Below are positions 1 through 8,993 of a stretch of 64,000 bases of DNA, in pieces (position 1 is the stretch's first letter; each line of letters starts with the position of its first letter). The DNA is taken from contig NZ_BBIS01000049.1 of the NCBI RefSeq assembly GCF_000730605.1, forward strand, positions 1 to 64,000, in the 5' to 3' direction. The notes under the pieces were generated by a model, which worked only from the letters and a program-made list of their open reading frames with translations, searched no databases and was not told the origin of the DNA. Both the position numbers and the translations under genes were made by a program. Source of the stretch: Pseudomonas monteilii NBRC 103158 = DSM 14164. GTDB taxonomy: Bacteria; Pseudomonadota; Gammaproteobacteria; Pseudomonadales; Pseudomonadaceae.

Positions 1-94
1 TCGAGAGCAGCCGTTCGCGACTGCCCGCAATCGACACACAGCCGATGCCTACCACCACTAAGCGCATATAGAGGTAGCATCGTTATCCACCCGC

Positions 95-614
95 CTACTC
101 AGCCCGGGCGCCGAGTTTAACCGGTGCCTGAATGATCCGATCCAGCCACTTCCAACCTTTATACCCATCCCCTCGCCCACGCAAATGGGTATATCGCCGC
201 AGCGAGTTCCAATCACGGTGACCAGATACGCTTGAGACCCTGGGTATGTCCCAGTCCATTTCAAACAACCGACTCACCCCTTCGTGACGCAAGTCGTGGA
301 AGTGCAGGTCCTCTATCCCTTTCATCTTGCATGCCTTCGACCAGGCTGTGCCGATTGAGTCCGTGTCTTTTAAGGTTGTACCCGAATTTCTTAAGCACGA
401 GGCGCGCATCTGGCATTGCTTGCGCGTCAATCTCATAGCCCCACGCCGCCCTGGCCAATTCGGTCTCCCGTCGCTTCGCCCAGCGTTGAGCAGCCTGCCT
501 ACGGGCGAACGTCCGGTCTTCTTGGTAGACTAGGACACCCTTTTTCTTGAGGCAGATCTGAACGGTATAGCCAACCGTTCCATCGGCCTTTTTCCTTGCT
601 CTAATCGTTGCCAT
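95..614 (-). pseudogene. Remnant of a dusA-associated tyrosine integrase
   Basis: Two reading frames on the minus strand together encode the ends of a phage-type tyrosine recombinase. The N-terminal piece (from ATG at 614, beginning MATIRARKKADG) has the Arm/AP2-like start usual in these integrases. The C-terminal piece carries the HDLRHEG motif and the SGHRDWNSLRRYTH box with the catalytic His and Tyr. The frame changes near position 368, at a run of four T. The two pieces add up to about 175 residues, against roughly 330-400 for the family, and the central core-binding region with the first catalytic Arg is missing. The protein should be inactive. The coding sequence has visibly lower GC than the following genes. 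It sits just upstream of dusA, a known integration hotspot, so it is probably the edge of an integrated element that decayed or extends to the left of the window. Confidence 0.8.
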
Positions 615-708
615 GATTTCCGGTGGTACAAGCGTGGCTGGCATTGGTACATCGCACCACCGCCACACCAAAAACCCCAAAAAATGGCACAAAAATGCGT
701 AGACCAGA

Positions 709-1719
<1,011 letters not shown>

Positions 1720-1821
1720 CAAGCGGGATTGGGAACCTCGGGCCGGCTTGCGACTCGAATCTTCACCTTTCGCACCGCCCTTCGCGGGCAAGCCTGCTTC
1801 CACCGCTTGCCTGCATGGTTT

Positions 1822-1844
1822 CGACGGCCCTTGAGCGGCCGTCG
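1822..1844 (+). other. GC-rich hairpin in the dusA-tal gap
   Basis: CGACGGCC and GGCCGTCG form a perfect 8-bp stem with a 7-base loop, 45 bases before the tal start codon. There is no T-run after it. It could be an imperfect terminator for dusA or a structure in the tal leader. The bases just before it (about 1771-1805) look like a degraded REP palindrome. Confidence 0.5.
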
Positions 1845-1888
1845 GGGCTCGGGTAATGTCGAGTCATTGCACAGGACAGAGCACGCCC

Positions 1889-2815
1889 ATGACCTCCAAG
1901 CTGGAACAACTCAAGCAGTTCACCACCGTGGTCGCCGACACCGGGGACCTGGATGCCATCACCCGCCTGAAGCCGGTCGATGCCACCACCAACCCGTCGC
2001 TACTGCTCAAGGCCGCCGCCATCCCGGGCTATGCCGATCTGCTCACGCAGGTGAAGGCCGATGCCAAGGGCAATGTCGACCTGGCTTGCGACAAGTTCGC
2101 AGTGGCCGTGGGCTCGGGCATTCTCAAGGCCATCCCGGGGCGTATCTCCACTGAAGTGGATGCGCGCCTGTCGTTCGATGAAGCGGCTCTGCTGACCAAA
2201 GCCCGCCAGTTGATCGGGCTGTATGACGCAGCCGGGGTCTCCAAAGACCGCGTGCTGATCAAGCTGGCTTCCACCTGGGAAGGCATCCGTGCCGCCGAGC
2301 AGCTGGAGAAGGAAGGCATCCAGACTAACCTCACCCTGCTGTTCTCCTTCGCCCAGGCACAAGCCTGCGCCGATGCCGGGGTGTTCCTGATTTCGCCGTT
2401 CGTGGGCCGCATCTACGACTGGTACAAGAAAAGCACCGGCCAGGAGTACGTCGGCGCCGATGACCCGGGCGTGCAGTCGGTCACGCGCATCTACAACTAC
2501 TACAAGGCCAATAGCTACAACACCGTGGTCATGGGCGCCAGCTTCCGCAATATCGGCCAGATCGAACAACTGGCCGGTTGCGACCGCCTGACAATCAGCC
2601 CTGAGCTGTTGCAGCAGTTGAGCGATGACCAGGGTGAGCTGCCGCGCGTGCTCAAGCCTGGCAATGCGGGTGAACCCAAGCAGCAGCTGAATGAAAGCCA
2701 GTTCCGCTGGGCGATGAACGAAGATGCCATGGGCACCGAGAAGTTGGCCGAGGGTATCCGCCAGTTTGCGCGGGACCAGGAAAAGCTGGAGAAGTTAATG
2801 GCTGAAAAGGCCTGA
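1889..2815 (+). CDS. tal: Transaldolase (class I)
   Basis: Transaldolase moves a dihydroxyacetone unit between sedoheptulose 7-phosphate and glyceraldehyde 3-phosphate in the non-oxidative pentose phosphate pathway. The 308-residue product matches the usual TalB length. It has the VDATTNPSLLL strand (about residues 30-40) and the Schiff-base lysine in RVLIKLASTWEG (Lys125), followed by NLTLLFSFAQA and SPFVGRI. I chose ATG 1889 over an upstream in-frame codon because AGGACAG lies about 10 bases before it and the protein then begins MTSKLEQLKQ as in homologues. A strong terminator follows. Confidence 0.96.
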   Translation: MTSKLEQLKQFTTVVADTGDLDAITRLKPVDATTNPSLLLKAAAIPGYADLLTQVKADAKGNVDLACDKFAVAVGSGILKAIPGRISTEVDARLSFDEAALLTKARQLIGLYDAAGVSKDRVLIKLASTWEGIRAAEQLEKEGIQTNLTLLFSFAQAQACADAGVFLISPFVGRIYDWYKKSTGQEYVGADDPGVQSVTRIYNYYKANSYNTVVMGASFRNIGQIEQLAGCDRLTISPELLQQLSDDQGELPRVLKPGNAGEPKQQLNESQFRWAMNEDAMGTEKLAEGIRQFARDQEKLEKLMAEKA

Positions 2816-2834
2816 TACAGTTCGGGTTTGCCTG

Positions 2835-2875
2835 ACGGGCGGGAGGTGTTCAGCATTTTCCGCCCGTTTTGTTTT
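2835..2875 (+). terminator. Intrinsic terminator of tal
   Basis: ACGGGCGG (2835-2842) pairs with CCGCCCGT (2860-2867) and is followed by TTTTGTTTTG. It lies 20 bases after the tal stop codon. Confidence 0.85.
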
Positions 2876-2904
2876 GCCCTGTTTTAGTTGTGTACTGAAT
2901 TCCA

Positions 2905-2938
2905 GGGCCTTTTCGCGGGCTTGCCCGCAAAGAGGCCC
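2905..2938. repeat. REP-like palindrome (variant of the CCTCTTCGCGGG family)
   Basis: The arms GGGCCTTTTCGCGGGC and GCCCGCAAAGAGGCCC flank a 2-base loop, with one internal mismatch. The sequence is a diverged relative of the perfect palindromes at 41704-41749 and 45854-45891. Confidence 0.7.
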
Positions 2939-2959
2939 GCATAGCCACCCGAGCTGTCG

Positions 2960-4810
2960 ATGACCCCCTCTACCCCATTGCCCCTCGTGCTCGCCGGCCC
3001 GGTACTGCGCCGCCTGGAGCCCCAGCGCCTGGCCATCTGGCTGGTCGCCACCCAACCGCTGCAACCCGATTTCATCTGCCCCGCAGGCGAGGCCCAGGTC
3101 GATTGCCAGGTTCTCCCGGTCGGCCAGCAGGCCTTCATTCACCTGCTGGATATCCACTTCGCAAATCCCCTGCCCTGCAACCAGCTGCTTGACTACGATC
3201 TGATGATCAACGGTCAAGGCATCGCCAGTTGGGCGCCACACTTGCTCTACCCCGGCACCCAGCGCCCAAGCCTGGTGCTGCGCGACCGCCTCGACCACTT
3301 GCTGCACGGTTCCTGCCGCAAGCCGCACCACCCCGCTGCCGATGGCCTGTTGTGCGCCGATCGCCTGCTCAAGGCCTGCACAAAGCCCGAAGACCGCCCG
3401 GCCGTGCTGCTGATGACCGGCGACCAAGTGTACGCCGACGATGTCGCCGGCCCCATGCTGCGCGCCATCCATACCCTGATCGCGCGCCTGGGCCTGTTCG
3501 ACGAGCAGCTGGAGGGTGCGGTGGTGCCGGATAGCCAGGCGCTTTACCAGCACCCGGCCAGCTACTACCACCGCGCCGACCTGCTGCCGGCGCAGGAACA
3601 CAACGACACCTTGCGCGAGCGTTTTTTTGGCGGCAAGCGCAAGCCGATTTTCTCGTCCAGCAACGCCGACAACCACTTGGTGACCTTCGCCGAGGTCATG
3701 GCCATGTACCTGCTGGTGTGGTCACCGGTGCCTTGGCAACTGGTGAACCTGGACATGCCCACCGGTCTTACCGACCAGCGCCAGGCCCGTTACCGGCAAG
3801 AGCTGCCATTGATCCAGGCGTTTGCCGACAACCTCGACCAGGTGGCGCGGGTGATGGCCCACCTGCCCTGCCTGATGATTTTCGACGACCACGACATCAC
3901 CGACGACTGGAACCTCTCGGCACAGTGGGAAGAAACCGCCTACGGCCATCCGTTCTCGCGGCGCATTATCGGCAACGCCCTGCTCGGCTACCTGCTGTGC
4001 CAGGCCTGGGGTAACAACCCGGACGGCTGCAAGCCACTGACCGAGCAATGCCAGGCGCTGACCAGCCAACACCAGGATGAGCTGATCGACGAGCTGTTGC
4101 GCTTCCAGGGCTGGCACTTCAGCCTGCCCACAAACCCGCCCCTGCTGGTGCTGGACACCCGCACCCGGCGCTGGCGCAGTGAAAGCAGTTTGGCCAAGCC
4201 GTCCGGCCTGCTCGATTGGGAGGCGCTGAGCGAGTTGCAGCAAGCACTGCTCGACCACCCGTCTGCGGTCATCGTGTCACCTGCGCCGATTTTTGGCGTG
4301 AAGCTGATCGAGACGGTGCAAAAGGTGTTCAGCTGGCTAGGCTATCCACTCTTGGTAGATGCCGAAAACTGGATGGCCCACCGAGGGGCGGCGCAGGTCA
4401 TCCTCAACATCTTCCGCCACTCCCGTACACCGGGGCACTATGTGGTGCTGTCCGGGGATGTGCACTACTCGTTCGTCTATGAAGTGCTGATCCGCCACCG
4501 CCAGCGCAGCCCGCACTTGTGGCAGGTGACCAGCAGCGGGATCAAGAACGAGTTCCCCCGGCGTTTGCTGGATGTGCTCGACCGGCTCAACCGCTGGCTG
4601 TATTCGCCACGCTCGCCGTTGAACTGGTTCACCAGGCGCCGGGAGATGGAAGTGGTACCGCGTACGCCCAGCCACAGCAAGGCTGGAGAGCGGCTTTGGA
4701 ACGGGGCGGGGTTGGGGCAGGTGTTCTTCGACGAACAGGGGCGGCCAGTGCGGGTACTTCAGCTGGATGCCGGCGGCGCTGAAGCAACCGAGTTTGTTGC
4801 CGGGCGGTAG
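2960..4810 (+). CDS. PhoD-like metallophosphatase family protein
   Basis: This 616-residue protein belongs to the calcineurin-like/PhoD superfamily. Visible metal-site motifs are LLMTGDQVYADD (about residues 150-162), MIFDDHDITDDWN (about 309-321) and VVLSGDVHYSFVYE (about 494-507). These correspond to the Asp, Asn/Asp and His ligands of PhoD-type phosphodiesterases. There is no signal peptide or twin-arginine motif at the N-terminus, unlike classical secreted PhoD, so a cytoplasmic location is likely. The first ~110 residues form a separate domain I cannot name. The ATG has no strong Shine-Dalgarno but gives the longest sensible frame. It is convergent with hsbA, with only 12 bases between the two stops. 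The substrate is unknown. Confidence 0.8.
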   Translation: MTPSTPLPLVLAGPVLRRLEPQRLAIWLVATQPLQPDFICPAGEAQVDCQVLPVGQQAFIHLLDIHFANPLPCNQLLDYDLMINGQGIASWAPHLLYPGTQRPSLVLRDRLDHLLHGSCRKPHHPAADGLLCADRLLKACTKPEDRPAVLLMTGDQVYADDVAGPMLRAIHTLIARLGLFDEQLEGAVVPDSQALYQHPASYYHRADLLPAQEHNDTLRERFFGGKRKPIFSSSNADNHLVTFAEVMAMYLLVWSPVPWQLVNLDMPTGLTDQRQARYRQELPLIQAFADNLDQVARVMAHLPCLMIFDDHDITDDWNLSAQWEETAYGHPFSRRIIGNALLGYLLCQAWGNNPDGCKPLTEQCQALTSQHQDELIDELLRFQGWHFSLPTNPPLLVLDTRTRRWRSESSLAKPSGLLDWEALSELQQALLDHPSAVIVSPAPIFGVKLIETVQKVFSWLGYPLLVDAENWMAHRGAAQVILNIFRHSRTPGHYVVLSGDVHYSFVYEVLIRHRQRSPHLWQVTSSGIKNEFPRRLLDVLDRLNRWLYSPRSPLNWFTRRREMEVVPRTPSHSKAGERLWNGAGLGQVFFDEQGRPVRVLQLDAGGAEATEFVAGR

Positions 4811-4822
4811 CCAGGCAACAGG

Positions 4823-5305
4823 TCAGCTTCGCTCCAGCGCGTTGACCAGGTCATGGAACGCTTCGCGGTTGGAGTCGTTCAGGCCCATGAGGATCTTGTG
4901 CGCCTCCAGCACCTTGGAGCGCACCACGTCTTCGTTCTGGTCCTGCGATGGCAGGTCGGTCAGGCATTCCGGGCACGGGATTGGGCGATCGACGATGTTG
5001 AACACCTGATCGAAGCCCATCGACTGCAGCAACCGGGAAATGTCTGGATTAGTGGTAACCACAGTCGGCAGCAAGCCCACCTTCTGCCGCGACAGGATCG
5101 ACAGCTTGGCCAGCAGGCCCAGGGTGGTGCTGTCGATGCTTTCGGTTTCAGTCAGGTCGATGACAATCGCCGAGAAGTTCAACGCCGTGAAAATCTTCTC
5201 GATCGTCGCATCCAGCGCCGAACACAGGGTCAGGCGCACTTCACCGACAAATTTCAGTACGAAGGTACCACTCTGCTCGGCGAACTGGATTCTACCGGTA
5301 CTCAT
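4823..5305 (-). CDS. hsbA: STAS-domain anti-anti-sigma factor HsbA
   Basis: This is a 160-residue anti-sigma-factor antagonist with a STAS domain in the first ~110 residues. It carries the IVIDLTETESIDSTTLGLL segment, which contains the phosphorylatable serine (Ser56). Length, serine position and the neighbouring phosphatase gene match HsbA (PA3347) of P. aeruginosa. There the protein switches partners between the anti-sigma factor FlgM and the diguanylate cyclase HsbD, controlling swimming versus biofilm. The C-terminal ~45 residues contain CPEC and a helical tail outside the STAS fold. Its ATG overlaps the hsbR stop in ATGA (5302-5305), indicating translational coupling. The functional assignment is by homology. 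Confidence 0.88.
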   Translation of the reverse strand: MSTGRIQFAEQSGTFVLKFVGEVRLTLCSALDATIEKIFTALNFSAIVIDLTETESIDSTTLGLLAKLSILSRQKVGLLPTVVTTNPDISRLLQSMGFDQVFNIVDRPIPCPECLTDLPSQDQNEDVVRSKVLEAHKILMGLNDSNREAFHDLVNALERS

Positions 5306-6483
5306 TGAAGGTTCCTGCTCAACACCAATAGGGCGATATCATCCGGCATCTCCCCAAGCGTAGCCAATCCGAATCGTTGACGCAGCCCATCCAAGCTGCC
5401 ACCTGCTGCCTTGACGATCTCCGGCAAGGCGGTTTCTTTATCTTTGAGCGTGTCACCCGGCAAAAGGTCCAGAATGCCATCGGACATCAGGCTGAGGCTG
5501 AACTGCGGTGGCAGCTCCACTACCAGATCCTGGTAGATGGCCTCCTCGAACAGCCCCACCGGCAGGCCACGGCCTTCCAGGTAGCGGGCATTATCGGGGG
5601 TGTACAGCACCGGCAGCGGCAGATGACCGCCCACGGCGTAGGTCAGCAGACCGGACTCTTCGTCGATCACACCGCCGACCATGGTGACGTGCTTGCCCAG
5701 CTTGCTATTGATCAGGCCGCGGTTGATATGGCTAAGCACTTCCGACGGCTTGAACTCGCGCATCCTGCTGCGCTTGAGCTCGAACATGAGCCGCGTGGTC
5801 ATGAACTTCAACAGCACGGTGACAAAGGCCGACGACGCGCCATGCCCGGAAACATCGGCAAGGTAGAAGGCAATGCGCCGCTCGTCCACGCGGAAGTAAT
5901 CGACAAAATCACCCGACAGGTACAGCGACGGAATGATCTGGTGCGCGAAAGCGAACTCACCGGCTGCCCAGGGGCTTTCCGGCAGCATGTTCATCTGCAC
6001 CTGGCGACCGGCGGTCTGGTCCTCCTGCAGCAAGTGCAGGCTGGCCTCCAGTTCGCGGTTGGCGGCTTCGAGCTTGTCGCGATAGCGCTGGTTTTCCAGC
6101 ACCAGGCGCGAACGGTCGAGGGCGCGGCGCACCGAATGCTCGAGTACGGCCAGGTCTTCCAGCGGCTTGATCAGGTAGTCGGCGGCGCCCAGGCGCAACG
6201 CCTCCACCGCATCACTCATGACGCCGGCACCAGACACCACGATCACCGGCAACTGCGGCGCGCGCTCGCTGACCTGGCGGATCAGTTCGAGGCCACCCAT
6301 CTGCGGCATGCGCAGATCGCAGATCACGAGGTCGGGCTGGTGTTCTTCGAAGACCTGAAGCCCCTGCTGGCCATTACCGGCCTGGAGGACGCTGAAGCCA
6401 CTGTCTTCAAGATAGGCGGCGAGGCTCGCACGGACCACGTCGTCGTCATCGATGATCAGCAGCGTTGCACTGGTTTTCTGCAT
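5302..6483 (-). CDS. hsbR: Response regulator with PP2C phosphatase domain (HsbR)
   Basis: The protein has an N-terminal receiver domain (IIDDDDVVR acidic pocket, phospho-acceptor Asp56 in DLVICDLRMP, Lys in DYLIKPLED). A coiled linker follows (about 130-160), then an SpoIIE/RsbU-type PP2C phosphatase with YLSGDFVDYF, YLADVSGHG, GGHLPLPVLY and LSLMSDGILD. It should dephosphorylate HsbA when phosphorylated through the HptB pathway. I place the start at ATG 6483 (393 aa), where the receiver domain begins at once. A GTG at 6564 would add 27 residues, and neither has a clear ribosome binding site. P. aeruginosa HsbR is longer, as I recall, with a C-terminal HATPase kinase region that is absent here. 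Confidence 0.85.
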   Translation of the reverse strand: MQKTSATLLIIDDDDVVRASLAAYLEDSGFSVLQAGNGQQGLQVFEEHQPDLVICDLRMPQMGGLELIRQVSERAPQLPVIVVSGAGVMSDAVEALRLGAADYLIKPLEDLAVLEHSVRRALDRSRLVLENQRYRDKLEAANRELEASLHLLQEDQTAGRQVQMNMLPESPWAAGEFAFAHQIIPSLYLSGDFVDYFRVDERRIAFYLADVSGHGASSAFVTVLLKFMTTRLMFELKRSRMREFKPSEVLSHINRGLINSKLGKHVTMVGGVIDEESGLLTYAVGGHLPLPVLYTPDNARYLEGRGLPVGLFEEAIYQDLVVELPPQFSLSLMSDGILDLLPGDTLKDKETALPEIVKAAGGSLDGLRQRFGLATLGEMPDDIALLVLSRNLQ

Positions 6484-6764
6484 GTGGGCGAACGGCGCCG
6501 ATTTAGGTTGGTGCAGCGGTGTCGGCAAGGCAGACGGCCAGCTACGGGAATTCTTTAGGGTCACACTCTACTTGAGTTGTAGGACAAGAACACCTGCCCG
6601 GCAACTCTCCGGCAACTGTCAGAGCTACCTTGTAAGGCGCAGACGGTACTCCCATCCGGCAGGGGTTTCAAGCATGCAAGGGTCGACCTCGCCGCTCTTT
6701 ACAGGGCAAATCACCGGGAGTTATAAGAAAGTCGACCAGCGCAACCCGATGGGAAGGATGCAGC

Positions 6765-7064
6765 ATGCCCCACACGCCCTCCAGCCACAGCGAGAAACGC
6801 GACTTTATCCGTATGCGCCTCGACACCGAGGTCAGCCTGTTGCATGAGGGCCAGGTGATTGCGGCCGTGTGCCTGGACCTGTCCAGCGGCGGCATGCAGG
6901 TGCAAGCACCGCAGCGCTTTCTGGTGGGGGATCATATCGAGGTGCGGATCGACTCAGACCACCCGGCGCTGAAAGGGCTGCATGCCAGCACCGAAGTGGT
7001 ATGGATTGCCGACCAGGCGGGCGGGCAGCAGAAGTTCGGGTTGCGGATTCTGGCGATGCACTGA
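6765..7064 (+). CDS. PilZ domain protein (99 aa)
   Basis: This is a stand-alone PilZ domain, predicted to bind cyclic di-GMP. The N-terminal RDFIRMRLD supplies the paired arginines of the RxxxR motif, and CLDLSSGGMQVQ matches the (D/N)xSxxG motif. GGAAGG lies about 7 bases before the ATG. It is divergent from hsbR with about 280 bases between the starts. This places a c-di-GMP receptor beside the HsbRA switch that feeds a diguanylate cyclase in P. aeruginosa. The target protein is unknown. Confidence 0.85.
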   Translation: MPHTPSSHSEKRDFIRMRLDTEVSLLHEGQVIAAVCLDLSSGGMQVQAPQRFLVGDHIEVRIDSDHPALKGLHASTEVVWIADQAGGQQKFGLRILAMH

Positions 7065-7065
7065 A

Positions 7066-7090
7066 CCTGGGGCCGCGTTGCAGCCCCAGG
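7066..7090. terminator. Hairpin between convergent PilZ gene and mlaA
   Basis: CCTGGGGC and GCCCCAGG form a perfect 8-bp stem with a 9-base loop directly after the PilZ stop codon and before the mlaA stop. There is no T-run, so intrinsic termination is possible but not certain. Confidence 0.5.
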
Positions 7091-7098
7091 CTCACGGA

Positions 7099-7806
7099 TC
7101 AGAAGTCGTCTTCGACTTCGCCGTCCTTCACCTTGAACTCGCGGTTCTGCAGGTAGGCGTTGCGAATGAAGATGTACTTGTCACCCTGAATCAGCTTTTC
7201 GGCCGACAACAGGTCGGCACGGGTGTCGACCACATCCAGGGCGAAGATCGAGTTGCGCGTCGGCACATGGTCGATGTAGCGGTAGGGTTTGGTGTAGGTG
7301 TCCGGGTACTTGGCTACGCCGTCACGTACGGTGCTCGGCCCCAGCAGCGGGATGACTACGTAAGGGCCGCTCGGCACGCCCCAATAACCCAAGGTCTGGC
7401 CAAAGTCCTCGTCATTACGTTGCAGGCCCATCTTGGTACCCACATCGAAGAAGCCGCCCAGGCCGAACGTGGTGTTGACGATCAGCCGCGCAGTGTCCAC
7501 GCCCGCTGCATGAGGCTTGAGCTGCAGCAGGTCGTTGGCCAGATTGGTCACGTCGCCCAGGTTGCGGAAGATGTTGTGGATGCCATCTTCAAGGAACTGC
7601 GGGGTGACCGTCTGGTAGCCCTTGGCCAATGGCTTCAGGGCATAGGTGTCGAGGGTATCGTTGAAACGGAAGATCGGGCGGTTGACCGCTTCCCAGGGAT
7701 CTTCCTCGGTGGCGGCCTGGGTGGCTGCCACGGGCGCCAGCAGCAAGCTGGCACAGACACAGGCCTGGGTGACTCGTTCGATCACACTGGCACCGATCCT
7801 ACGCAT
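7099..7806 (-). CDS. mlaA: MlaA/VacJ family outer-membrane lipid-asymmetry protein
   Basis: MlaA removes phospholipids from the outer leaflet of the outer membrane and passes them to the Mla pathway. The 235-residue protein shows the family signatures DPWEAVNRPIFRFND (about 36-50), NLGDVTNLANDLLQ, NTTFGLGGFFDV and EDFGQTLGYWGVPSGPYVVIPLLGPSTVRD. I chose ATG 7806 because GGAGAG precedes it by 6 bases. The N-terminal hydrophobic stretch ends LLLAPVAATQA and looks like a signal-peptidase I site. No lipobox cysteine is present, although E. coli MlaA is a lipoprotein. The gene lies next to the PA2803-like HAD gene, a neighbourhood shared with P. aeruginosa. Confidence 0.88.
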   Translation of the reverse strand: MRRIGASVIERVTQACVCASLLLAPVAATQAATEEDPWEAVNRPIFRFNDTLDTYALKPLAKGYQTVTPQFLEDGIHNIFRNLGDVTNLANDLLQLKPHAAGVDTARLIVNTTFGLGGFFDVGTKMGLQRNDEDFGQTLGYWGVPSGPYVVIPLLGPSTVRDGVAKYPDTYTKPYRYIDHVPTRNSIFALDVVDTRADLLSAEKLIQGDKYIFIRNAYLQNREFKVKDGEVEDDF

Positions 7807-8007
7807 AGATGTCTCTCCATCGAATTTCTCGGCCGCACGCGCAACGGGGCGCGCTGCTGGTAAGGCGGCAGTATAGAGGCTTGCGGCCTGATAAACAGCT
7901 TTACACATTTTTGCTCAATATTTTGTGAACAACTGTTGCGCGGGCGAGCCTGTCACAGGCCGGTAACAATCAGCGAATAGCCTGCGGACTATTTGGGGGA
8001 AGTTGCC

Positions 8008-8574
8008 ATGGACGCTGCACCTGCATTCACTGCTGTGCTGTTCGGCTTGCGCGGCTGCCTGGTGCAGGCTGCCAATGGCGGCGCCCCCTCACCCGCCCCC
8101 GGCGCACTGGCCACCCTCGCCAGCCTGCGTCATCGCCAGGTGCCGTGCATCTGGCTGGATGACCTCACCGCCGCCCACAGCAAACGCCTGGCCCATGTGC
8201 TGCCCGACTGGCTGCCAGGGCACCTGGTCAACGGCGTCCGCTGGCCAGCGCCCAATGCCTGCTGGCAGGCCTTGATGAGCCTGGACAGCGAACGCCTGGA
8301 CGGCTGCGTGCTGGTCAGCGGCGACCCGCGCCTGCTGCAGTCGGGCCTTAACGCGGGCCTGTGGACGGTGGGCCTGGCGGCCTGCAGCCCGCTCTGCGAC
8401 CGCAGCTCGCAGCAATGGCAAGCCATGAGTACACAGGAACAAGACCTGGCCCGCGGCAAGGCGACGCTGGAGCTGTTCAGCCTGGGCGTGCATTCGGTAA
8501 TCGACCACCTCGAAGCACTGGATACCTGCCTGCAGGACATCGCGCAGCGCCGGCGCAAAGGTGAAAAACCCTGA
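8008..8574 (+). CDS. HAD-fold protein of the PA2803 type, catalytic Asp missing
   Basis: This 188-residue protein resembles phosphonoacetaldehyde hydrolase-like HAD proteins in its layout: a leading strand (AVLFGLRGCLVQ), a PGALATLASLRHRQVPCIWLDD cap entry, an LVSGDPRLLQSGLNAGLWTVGL motif IV-like strand, and a C-terminal HSVIDHLEALDTCLQDI helix. The nucleophile motif DxDx(T/V), expected where FGLRGCLV lies, has no aspartate, so it is unlikely to be a normal phosphatase. A Pseudomonas-specific HAD subfamily represented by PA2803 is known to lack the usual catalytic set, and this looks like a member. ATG 8008 follows GGGGGAAG by 5 bases; an upstream TTG at 7993 overlaps that ribosome site and is less likely. 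Confidence 0.75.
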   Translation: MDAAPAFTAVLFGLRGCLVQAANGGAPSPAPGALATLASLRHRQVPCIWLDDLTAAHSKRLAHVLPDWLPGHLVNGVRWPAPNACWQALMSLDSERLDGCVLVSGDPRLLQSGLNAGLWTVGLAACSPLCDRSSQQWQAMSTQEQDLARGKATLELFSLGVHSVIDHLEALDTCLQDIAQRRRKGEKP

Positions 8575-8696
8575 TACAGCACCTTTGACACGGATCATGC
8601 AAAGCGGCGGCAGGTGGATTACGCTGAAGACAGGCCAGAACCTTTGCCGCTTCGCTGAGGTCCATGGCTTGCCAAGCCATTGATGGAGAACTGCCA

Positions 8697-8960
8697 ATGC
8701 CTGCCCGCGAATTGCAAGAGCGCCTGAACAGCTTGCGCGAGCAACTGGACCGCAACGTACCGCTTTCGGAAGAAGAGCTGGCCGCGCTGCACGAAGAAGC
8801 GCGCCAGATTGAGGCGCAACTGAAACTTGAGGAAGCCACGCCGGACAACAACTTGGTGGATGGCGTGAACCTGGCGATCGAACGCTTCGAGGCCGACCAC
8901 CCCGACCTCACCGCCACCCTGCGCAGTATTGCCAACTCGCTGCACAGCATGGGGATCTGA
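8697..8960 (+). CDS. DUF4404 family protein (87 aa)
   Basis: This is a small acidic, highly helical protein. The first half (ELQERLNSLREQLDRN, then SEEELAALHEEARQIEAQLKLEE) has the heptad pattern of a coiled coil. The second half contains GVNLAIERFEADHPDLTATLRSIANSLHSMGI, the conserved tail of DUF4404 proteins. GGAGAA lies 6 bases before ATG 8697, which is why I prefer it to an upstream in-frame ATG. Its function is unknown. It is convergent with queF. Confidence 0.8.
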   Translation: MPARELQERLNSLREQLDRNVPLSEEELAALHEEARQIEAQLKLEEATPDNNLVDGVNLAIERFEADHPDLTATLRSIANSLHSMGI

Positions 8961-8967
8961 AATAGCC

Positions 8968-8988
8968 GGGGGCCGCTTGGCGGCCCCC
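8968..8988. terminator. Hairpin between convergent DUF4404 gene and queF
   Basis: GGGGGCCGC and GCGGCCCCC form a perfect 9-bp stem with a 3-base loop, placed between two convergent stop codons. It probably serves both strands, although no U-tract is visible. Confidence 0.55.
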
Positions 8989-8993
8989 ATACC

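Noticed and set aside
5377..6558. A 393-codon plus-strand frame opposite hsbR
   Set aside because: It has no domain and mirrors the hsbR coding frame.
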